Assembly: GCA_015522385.1 (NCBI GenBank)
Contig: WAMJ01000011.1
Coordinates: 1 to 12,052 of the forward strand
Origin: Candidatus Heimdallarchaeota archaeon
GTDB lineage: Archaea; Asgardarchaeota; Heimdallarchaeia; Heimdallarchaeales; Kariarchaeaceae
DNA: 12,052 bases
Reading direction: 5' to 3'
The translations under genes and the position numbers were made by a program. Each line of letters begins with the position of its first letter. Position 1 is the stretch's first letter. The notes beneath the pieces are model-generated. The model was not told the origin of the DNA. It did no database searches and saw nothing but the letters and a program-made list of their open reading frames with translations. Positions 7,540 through 12,052 of the stretch are shown piece by piece.

Positions 7540-9137
7540 TCTAGCATCCCCTCGATATCATCCTCTTCTTCGTAGTCGAAGTCCTCTTCTTCATTTTCTC
7601 TCCAGAACCTCGTTATGTCGATATCAGTCCCTGATGGCGTGACGTCAAGGGGTCTGACAGAGATCATGGCAGGGATTCTGATGGCGGAACCTGTGATTAT
7701 TGCCTCACCGGTATTCAGTCCGGGTAGATCCTTCATCAAATCAGCGGACATGGTCTCACTGGCGTTCTCGATTGCTCTTTGATCCTTGGGGTTTACTATG
7801 CGCAGGTTGATCTGTGTGTTACATTGGGAAAGTACATTCTCATCTATCTTACCCGGTCTCTGTGAGACTATTCCCAGTCCGACACCGAACTTCCTTCCCT
7901 CCCCTGCAATCTGCTGGATAATCCTTTTGCAGTCAGTGTTCTCCTTGGGAGAAGCAAATTGATGTGCTTCTTCAACAATAACAAGGACAGGACCCAAAAG
8001 TGTGGGCTCTTCCCCCGATTCCACTTCATTTATATTCTGCCTCCACTGAACTGCGGCATCAAAAATCCTTCTTAGTATGTGGTTGATCATGGCATCTTTG
8101 CCCTTCTGCTCGAGGAGTCCAGTATTGATCACAGTGAGTTTCCCGGGAGATGTGAGCGCAGGTTCTGTCCTCGAGGAGACAGGAATTTCAAGCTCCCGGT
8201 CGAGGAAGGATGCTGCTGCAAAGTAGCCCAGCCTTCTGATAATTCCCCTAGCCTGCTCTTTCTCCTTGAACCCCTCGTCTGCTATCATCCCGGTGAGAGT
8301 ATTCCGCAAGTCTTGAAAGTCCCACAGCTGGTTTGGATCACTATTAAATTCACTGACCACTTGGTCGAACAGAGCGATCTGTCTCGAAGCGTTGGACGGG
8401 ATACCAATGATGTCCCGTAGTTGCCTGTTAGAGAAATTTCTGATCCTGAACCTCAAGCGTGTGGTGTTCCGTTCTCCCGTTGGAGTGAAGACTGTCACCC
8501 TGTTGGCGTATCTTTCGATATCTCTGAAGTAGAAGTAGTCCTCGTGTGGATCTACAATCACGATGCTCGCTGATGGAAACTTAGTCATGATCTCGTCTAG
8601 GATCACCCCCATCGTGTATGACTTTCCGGCTCCTGTAACTGCCAGCACAGAGAAATGTCTGCTGACGAGGTTCTTGACGTCAATCTGTACCGGTACATCA
8701 GGATTACCCCTCAGGTACCCGATCTCGAGGTCAGAGTTCCCGAAGGCCATGGTGAGGATGTCGGTCGGATCCCTGAATACACGGGCACCAGGAAGTGTCG
8801 GGTACCTCGGTTTGGTAATTCTAGGTCTCCCGTTAACCATATCAACGAATCCTTGGATCGATACGCTAGCGATGAGCACCTCCGAGTCAGGGACCATGGC
8901 AAGGTTTAGCATTCTTGTGACGGCAGTCGGAGAATTTGCCAAACTCTCGATGATCTCCCTATTACTCCTTCTCTGGTCAGTCACTATCCCAATAGCTGTC
9001 CTTTCCCCGAACTCTATGGCCACGTACTCCCCCATCTGCAAAGGTCTCTCCCTAGTCTTGGTCACATCAACTATGAAGGAGAGCTCAGTCGTACTCGTCT
9101 CCCCTATAACTGCTCCAATCAGATTTTCTTCCATCAT
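7536..9137 (-). CDS. herA: HerA family hexameric DNA translocase/helicase
   Basis: This 533-residue FtsK/HerA-type ATPase forms a ring that pumps DNA during end resection, normally with the NurA nuclease and Mre11-Rad50. The N-terminal 120 or so residues form the HAS-barrel region. Walker A is VTGAGKS at 167-173 with Lys172, followed by VDPHEDY at 195-201, Walker B VLVIVEEAH at 384-392 with Glu389-Glu390, and the SQRPGKID segment at 425-432 carrying sensor/arginine-finger-type residues. The last 20 residues are very acidic (EEEDFDYEEEDD). Two adjacent ATGs (9137 and 9134) are possible starts. GGAAG at 9144-9148 lies 6 nt before the first. An 83-nt gap separates it from the upstream nitroreductase, so it is probably the first gene of the herA-mre11-rad50 operon. 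NurA is not next to it or elsewhere in the window. Confidence 0.95.
   Translation of the reverse strand: MMEENLIGAVIGETSTTELSFIVDVTKTRERPLQMGEYVAIEFGERTAIGIVTDQRRSNREIIESLANSPTAVTRMLNLAMVPDSEVLIASVSIQGFVDMVNGRPRITKPRYPTLPGARVFRDPTDILTMAFGNSDLEIGYLRGNPDVPVQIDVKNLVSRHFSVLAVTGAGKSYTMGVILDEIMTKFPSASIVIVDPHEDYFYFRDIERYANRVTVFTPTGERNTTRLRFRIRNFSNRQLRDIIGIPSNASRQIALFDQVVSEFNSDPNQLWDFQDLRNTLTGMIADEGFKEKEQARGIIRRLGYFAAASFLDRELEIPVSSRTEPALTSPGKLTVINTGLLEQKGKDAMINHILRRIFDAAVQWRQNINEVESGEEPTLLGPVLVIVEEAHQFASPKENTDCKRIIQQIAGEGRKFGVGLGIVSQRPGKIDENVLSQCNTQINLRIVNPKDQRAIENASETMSADLMKDLPGLNTGEAIITGSAIRIPAMISVRPLDVTPSGTDIDITRFWRENEEEDFDYEEEDDIEGMLE
7547..7553 (-). promoter_or_regulatory. Shine-Dalgarno site for mre11
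   Basis: Minus-strand GAGGGGA ends 7 nt before the mre11 ATG, within the herA coding sequence. It supports the ATG at 7539 as the start. Confidence 0.6.
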
Positions 9138-9181
9138 TAACGACTTCCTTTTACTGTAAGTATCTATGGCTTGCTGTGTTT

Positions 9182-9188
9182 CTTAAAT
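9182..9188 (-). promoter_or_regulatory. Possible box A for the herA-mre11-rad50 operon
   Basis: The minus strand reads ATTTAAG inside the 83-nt gap between the nitroreductase stop and herA. It would place the transcription start near 9159 and give a short leader containing the GGAAG site. The match is weak. The alternative is read-through from the nitroreductase gene. Confidence 0.3.
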
Positions 9189-9220
9189 GTTACAGAGCGT
9201 GATTCAAGTGAAGACCTGTA

Positions 9221-10003
9221 TCACAGAAATCCCTGTCTTTGGAGGGCTGCTCTTCTCCGCTTCTCGACAGTTTCCAACCACTTGCCCCCAAACTTATTCT
9301 TCATGTGATCACGCCACCCATAGTCCTCCTTCCCGCTGTACTTACTGTAGTAACCTTCTGCCCTAAGGAAGACATCCATCTCATCGATTCCCGCTTCGAG
9401 CTCTTCGATGAGGTACTCTCTATACACGTCCTTGTGGAACACCATGGATGTGGGTAATCGAGGTCGAGTAGGTGGATCCTCGGTGGGAACACCAATAGCA
9501 AGACCCGTCAGTGGAACGACGTATTTGGGGAGCTTCAGGATCTCAATGAGCTCTTCTGGACGATCACCGCACGAACCGCAGAACGCAGTTCCATACCCCA
9601 TGGCCTCGGCTGCAATAGTCATATTCTGTGCCATAAGTCCAGCGTCGAATATCCCAATCTGCAGGCCTGCAAGAGGCCACTTCCTGTTCGTACCCCCCAC
9701 ACGATCCACAATTGCGAAGAGTCTATGAAGATCGACGCAGATGATAAAGAAGTGGGATGCATCCATGACAAAATTCTGCTTGCCACAGTTGTTAAAGACT
9801 TCAGCTCTCCTTTCCTTGGAGATGTTGATAACGGTGTACATCTGTCCAGTGCAGGAAGTAGGTGCTTGCTGCCCGGCTCTCACAATTACCATAACCTCGT
9901 CGTCAGGAATTTCTGCTTCAGGATCAAAAGACCGAATTGTCCGGTGCGCAAGGAGAGCCCTTACTATGTCATTCACGAGTACATTGAATGGAGCGTCATA
10001 CAT
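9221..10003 (-). CDS. Nitroreductase family FMN oxidoreductase, NfsA/Frp-like
   Basis: This 260-residue FMN-dependent NAD(P)H oxidoreductase reduces nitro compounds, quinones or flavins in related enzymes; its own substrate is unknown. Visible features are the FMN phosphate-binding RTIRSF at 21-26, APTS at 47-50, the helix and strand GYGTAFCGSCGDRPEEL at 137-151, and GLAIGVPTEDP followed by RPRLP at 167-183. The C-terminal portion (YYSKYSGKEDYGW and ALQRQGF) resembles the tail of E. coli NfsA, pointing to the NfsA/Frp branch rather than NfsB. Cys142 and Cys145 form a CxxC where NfsA-type enzymes usually have glycine-rich sequence, which may mean redox control. The only reasonable start is ATG 10003, with no clear Shine-Dalgarno motif. 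It lies 37 nt after the dehydrogenase and could be co-transcribed with it. Confidence 0.85.
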   Translation of the reverse strand: MYDAPFNVLVNDIVRALLAHRTIRSFDPEAEIPDDEVMVIVRAGQQAPTSCTGQMYTVINISKERRAEVFNNCGKQNFVMDASHFFIICVDLHRLFAIVDRVGGTNRKWPLAGLQIGIFDAGLMAQNMTIAAEAMGYGTAFCGSCGDRPEELIEILKLPKYVVPLTGLAIGVPTEDPPTRPRLPTSMVFHKDVYREYLIEELEAGIDEMDVFLRAEGYYSKYSGKEDYGWRDHMKNKFGGKWLETVEKRRRAALQRQGFL

Positions 10004-10040
10004 TAATGTTTTGGAGATCTAGTCAGGTTATGTTGGCTTT

Positions 10041-10889
10041 TCAGTACTTATAAAAGCCTTCACCAGTCTTAATCCCCAACTTGCCCTCATCCACGAGTCT
10101 GACAAGACTTGGAGATGGTGTGTATGCCTCACCAAGTGTTCTCTCAAGTGTCCTGCAGGAGGCCAGAGCTACGTCAAGCCCCACAAAATCTGCCAGCTTT
10201 AGGGGACCGACAGGGAAGTTAGCCCCGAGGACTAATGCCTTGTCGATATCATCCTTGGTGGCCACACCCTCATCAAGGAGTTTCACCGCCTCATTGAGGA
10301 CAGGGACAAGCACCCTGTTGACCAAGAAGCCAGGAGAGTCCTTGGCAACAACAGCGGTCTTGTTCAGCTTGTCTACATAGGCAAGAGCAGCTTCAATCGT
10401 GGTGTCAGAGGTCTTCTCTCCCCTTATCACCTCGACGAGCTTCATCGCAGATGGAGGGTTGAAGAAGTGCAGTCCAAGGACTCTCTCTGGTTTTTCGACC
10501 ACACTAGCAATCTCGGTAATCGATAGGGTACTGGTGTTTGAGGCGAGTAATGCATCCGATGGGGCAGACGCAGAACACTTGTTGAATATCTCCTTCTTGA
10601 CGTCCATGTTCTCGTAGACAGCCTCGATGACGAGGTCAGCATCCTTCACAGCAGCAGCCATGTCCAATTCTGTCTTGAAACGGTGGAAAACCTTCTCTCC
10701 CTCTGCTGGGCTCATCTTCTTCTTATCGATCCCGTCCATCAACATCTTTCGGATTCTCTCCATCCCCTTGTCAATGAACTCCTGCTTTTGATCAACTAAT
10801 GTCACATTCATACCCGCTACCGCGGTCACGTAGGCTATTCCGCTACCCATCGCACCTGTTCCGATAACAGTTACGTTCTGTACAACCAT
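10041..10889 (-). CDS. hbd: 3-hydroxybutyryl-CoA dehydrogenase (3-hydroxyacyl-CoA dehydrogenase)
   Basis: This 282-residue enzyme oxidises 3-hydroxybutyryl-CoA to acetoacetyl-CoA with NAD(P), or runs the reverse, in short-chain fatty acid oxidation or butyrate-type metabolism. The N-terminal Rossmann fold has GTGAMGSG at 10-17 and Asp33 at the end of the second strand, which favours NAD. Catalytic residues line up with the human enzyme by spacing: Ser120 (NTS), His141 (GLHFFNPP), Glu153 (LVEVI) and Asn191 (FLVNR). The C-terminal helical dimerisation domain ends GEGFYKY, as in single-domain bacterial and archaeal Hbd. The frame extends to a GTG at 10901, but ATG 10889 is chosen because MVVQNVTVIG is the normal N-terminus and a box A sits 26 nt upstream. 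No thiolase, crotonase or acyl-CoA dehydrogenase gene is nearby, so the direction in vivo cannot be read from context. Confidence 0.93.
   Translation of the reverse strand: MVVQNVTVIGTGAMGSGIAYVTAVAGMNVTLVDQKQEFIDKGMERIRKMLMDGIDKKKMSPAEGEKVFHRFKTELDMAAAVKDADLVIEAVYENMDVKKEIFNKCSASAPSDALLASNTSTLSITEIASVVEKPERVLGLHFFNPPSAMKLVEVIRGEKTSDTTIEAALAYVDKLNKTAVVAKDSPGFLVNRVLVPVLNEAVKLLDEGVATKDDIDKALVLGANFPVGPLKLADFVGLDVALASCRTLERTLGEAYTPSPSLVRLVDEGKLGIKTGEGFYKY
10047..10054 (-). promoter_or_regulatory. Possible box A for the nitroreductase gene
   Basis: Minus-strand TTTATAAG predicts a start near 10024 and a leader of about 22 nt. However, it is made of the last codons of hbd (Phe-Tyr-Lys), which are a conserved C-terminus, so it may be chance. 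Confidence 0.25.
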
Positions 10890-10911
10890 GAATGCGATCA
10901 CATGTCTGGCC

Positions 10912-10918
10912 TAATTAA
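10912..10918 (-). promoter_or_regulatory. Box A for the 3-hydroxybutyryl-CoA dehydrogenase gene
   Basis: Minus-strand TTAATTA is centred 26 nt before ATG 10889, matching the TATA-to-start distance of a leaderless archaeal mRNA. It lies in the 123-nt gap after uL6 and implies that hbd is transcribed separately from the ribosomal genes. I saw no long T-run terminator in the gap. Confidence 0.55.
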
Positions 10919-11012
10919 TCTTGCATATTTCTGAATTTTCCTTTGCTCAAAGTATGGCAAAATTTGGTCGTTTGCACAGGTTATAGATCATAAGTTGGTG
11001 AATTGTAGAAAC

Positions 11013-11570
11013 TTATTCCATCGTACCGTGACGTTCGAAGACGAAGATACCGTCCATAAAGGTCTTGGGGGACTTCCTCCGCTTACCCCTAAGTCGAGTA
11101 AGTTCTTGGATGTTGGCGCAGGTTTGTCCTACGGCCTCCTTGTCTATTCCAGAGACATAGACGTTCTCACCATCGACCTGTATCTTGACGTCACCAGTAA
11201 TTTTTGCAAATCTCGGCTTCTGACCACCATAGAGGTTCTCGATCTTGACCATCTTGTTCTTCTTGTCCTCCGATACTTTAATCGGGAAGTGGGAATAGAC
11301 AATCTTCATTGAGTATTTGAAACCAGAGGTTACCCCCTTGATCATGTTGTTCACATGAGCTACTACGGTGCCAAGAGTTGCCTTCTCTACCCTCTTGGGG
11401 AAATACGTGCGGATCAAGAGTTTGTCATCTTCGAGGAAGAAGTGCATGCGAGTGTGTCCAAAGTCCTTCTCAAGCGAGCCCAACTTACCCTTTACAGTGA
11501 GCTTGGTCCCATCAAGCTTGAAGTCAACGTCCTCGGGAATGTTTATAGTTGATTCTAATTTACCGTTCAT
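11013..11570 (-). CDS. rpl6: 50S ribosomal protein L6 (uL6)
   Basis: This 185-residue large-subunit protein binds near the sarcin-ricin loop and the L7/L12 stalk base. It contains the two repeated uL6 domains. The first has VDFKLDGTKLTVKGKLGSL and a VNNMIKGVTSGF segment typical of the archaeal/eukaryotic L9-like form. The second ends with SGIDKEAVGQTCANIQELT and the conserved FMDGIFVF near the C-terminus. A GTG at 11579 directly follows the uS8 stop, but ATG 11570 is the better start because GGTGAT (11575-11580) is positioned as its Shine-Dalgarno site. It follows uS8 in the standard spc order. L32e, which normally comes next in archaea, is absent; after 123 nt comes hbd. Confidence 0.95.
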   Translation of the reverse strand: MNGKLESTINIPEDVDFKLDGTKLTVKGKLGSLEKDFGHTRMHFFLEDDKLLIRTYFPKRVEKATLGTVVAHVNNMIKGVTSGFKYSMKIVYSHFPIKVSEDKKNKMVKIENLYGGQKPRFAKITGDVKIQVDGENVYVSGIDKEAVGQTCANIQELTRLRGKRRKSPKTFMDGIFVFERHGTME

Positions 11571-11574
11571 GACA

Positions 11575-11580
11575 ATCACC
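11575..11580 (-). promoter_or_regulatory. Shine-Dalgarno site for uL6
   Basis: GGTGAT overlaps the G of the uS8 TAG stop and lies 4 nt before ATG 11570. It decides the uL6 start against the GTG at 11579, which would sit inside the site itself. Confidence 0.7.
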
Positions 11581-11969
11581 TAGAAGACGTATGCGAGGAG
11601 TCTACCACCGACGTGCTTCTCGATGGCATCCTTCTGAGTGATCACACCCTCGGGGGTGGACATGATCAGGTGTCCGAAGTTGATCGCAGGGAGGTACTGC
11701 TTCTCCCACTGGTCGATCTCGTGGAGCTTTACTGAGAACCTTGGCTTGACAACACCGATCTTGTTGATCCGGCCCAGAAGTTGTATTCTGAATTCTCCAC
11801 CTTGGGCATTGTCGATTCTCTCGAATTCTCCAATGTACCCCTCTTTCATCAGTGTCGCGAGGACGTTCTGAATCAGGTTGCTGGTTGGTCTGACCACGAC
11901 TTCCTTCTTACCTTTGGAGTCGTAGGTCTTCAGCATGTTCAGTGCGTTTGCAAGAGGATCTAGGAGCAT
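11580..11969 (-). CDS. rps8: 30S ribosomal protein S8 (uS8)
   Basis: This 129-residue small-subunit protein binds 16S rRNA helix 21 and organises the central domain. The N-terminus MLLDPLANALNML is the characteristic opening of archaeal S8. The C-terminal half has GRINKIGVVKPRF and ends STPEGVITQKDA with GGRLLAYVF, as in S8a proteins. The frame is open 15 codons further, to 12014, but those codons overlap uS14 in another frame and do not resemble S8. ATG 11969 has a well-placed GAGGTGG at 11978-11984. It starts 4 nt after the uS14 stop, so the ribosomal genes are tightly coupled. Confidence 0.96.
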   Translation of the reverse strand: MLLDPLANALNMLKTYDSKGKKEVVVRPTSNLIQNVLATLMKEGYIGEFERIDNAQGGEFRIQLLGRINKIGVVKPRFSVKLHEIDQWEKQYLPAINFGHLIMSTPEGVITQKDAIEKHVGGRLLAYVF

Positions 11970-11973
11970 CTTA

Positions 11974-12052
11974 TCATCCACCTCTCGATCCCGTGGTCTT
12001 GAACCCAAGATCACCTGCGATTTCTCTCATACAACGCCTGCAGATCATCAGA
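11974..12052 (-). CDS. rps14: 30S ribosomal protein S14 (uS14), C-terminal 25 residues only
   Basis: The minus-strand frame entering from the right edge reads ICRRCMREIAGDLGFK and then a short tail TTGSRGG before TGA at 11976-11974. The CxxC is the second half of the zinc-binding site in the archaeal zinc-containing form of S14, and REIA plus GFK are conserved near its C-terminus. In most archaeal uS14 proteins the chain stops two to four residues after GFK with Lys-Lys-Tyr-like residues, so this tail is atypical. Its position directly before uS8 is the standard spc order. The first half of the gene is outside the window. Confidence 0.85.
   Translation of the reverse strand, partial: LMICRRCMREIAGDLGFKTTGSRGG
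11978..11984 (-). promoter_or_regulatory. Shine-Dalgarno site for uS8
   Basis: GAGGTGG lies 8 nt before ATG 11969, inside the last codons of uS14. It fixes the uS8 start and indicates coupled translation of uS14 and uS8. Confidence 0.7.

Noticed and set aside
8563..9159. Plus-strand open frame of 198 codons opposite herA
   Set aside because: It lies wholly antisense to the conserved N-terminal and Walker A region of HerA and has no family resemblance.
3506..10003. A defence or new genetic system linking HerA/Rad50 with the hydrolase and nitroreductase
   Set aside because: HerA, Mre11 and Rad50 have all normal catalytic residues and match the housekeeping archaeal repair set. The flanking metabolic genes have their own likely promoters, or gaps, and no defence-type domains.
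10934..10964. Possible hairpin (TTTGC/GCAAA and AATTTT/AAAATT) as a terminator for the uL6 transcript
   Set aside because: The two pairings compete with each other, the stems are short and AT-rich, and no U-run follows. It is too weak to call.

Overview
The window is archaeal chromosomal DNA. The evidence is a HerA-Mre11-Rad50 DNA-end-processing cluster, an archaeal-type ribosomal segment (uS14-uS8-uL6), a gene for eL14 (a ribosomal protein found only in archaea and eukaryotes), archaeal box A promoters, and GGTGA/GAGG-type ribosome binding sites inside operons. Base composition looks near-balanced by eye. eL14 is patchily distributed among archaea, and there are no methanogenesis genes here. 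Together with a GH31 glucosidase and a 3-hydroxyacyl-CoA dehydrogenase this suggests a heterotrophic archaeon, possibly of the Asgard or TACK groups, but I cannot fix the lineage from this window.

Layout. 1-2210 (minus): a GH31 alpha-glucosidase-like enzyme that runs off the left edge. 2211-2335: a divergent regulatory region with box A elements and a hairpin in the eL14 leader. 2336-2611 (plus): eL14, the only plus-strand gene. It ends tail-to-tail with the next gene inside a shared CTAG. 2608-3450 (minus): a monoglyceride-lipase-like alpha/beta hydrolase with its own promoter. 3506-9137 (minus): herA, mre11 and rad50, transcribed in that order and joined by two ATGA start/stop overlaps. 9221-10003 (minus): an NfsA/Frp-type flavin nitroreductase. 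10041-10889 (minus): a 3-hydroxybutyryl-CoA dehydrogenase. 11013-12052 (minus): uL6, uS8 and the 3' end of uS14, entering from the right edge. No stretch longer than about 125 bases lacks a gene. I found no tRNA, rRNA, CRISPR or insertion sequence.

How the genes work together. HerA (hexameric translocase) and Mre11-Rad50 (nuclease and zinc-hook ATPase) act in double-strand-break end resection and are almost certainly co-translated. NurA, the usual HerA nuclease partner, is not in the window. The ribosomal genes form the middle of the spc operon, but L32e and L19e do not follow uL6 as they do in the usual archaeal order. The metabolic genes (glucosidase, hydrolase, nitroreductase, acyl-CoA dehydrogenase) appear to be independent units. 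At least two have a box A about 26 nt from the start codon, which implies leaderless mRNAs, while internal operon genes carry clear Shine-Dalgarno motifs.

I see no convincing new multi-gene system. The observations most worth checking are the structured eL14 leader, the herA-mre11-rad50 operon without nurA, and the interrupted spc operon with an atypical uS14 C-terminus.
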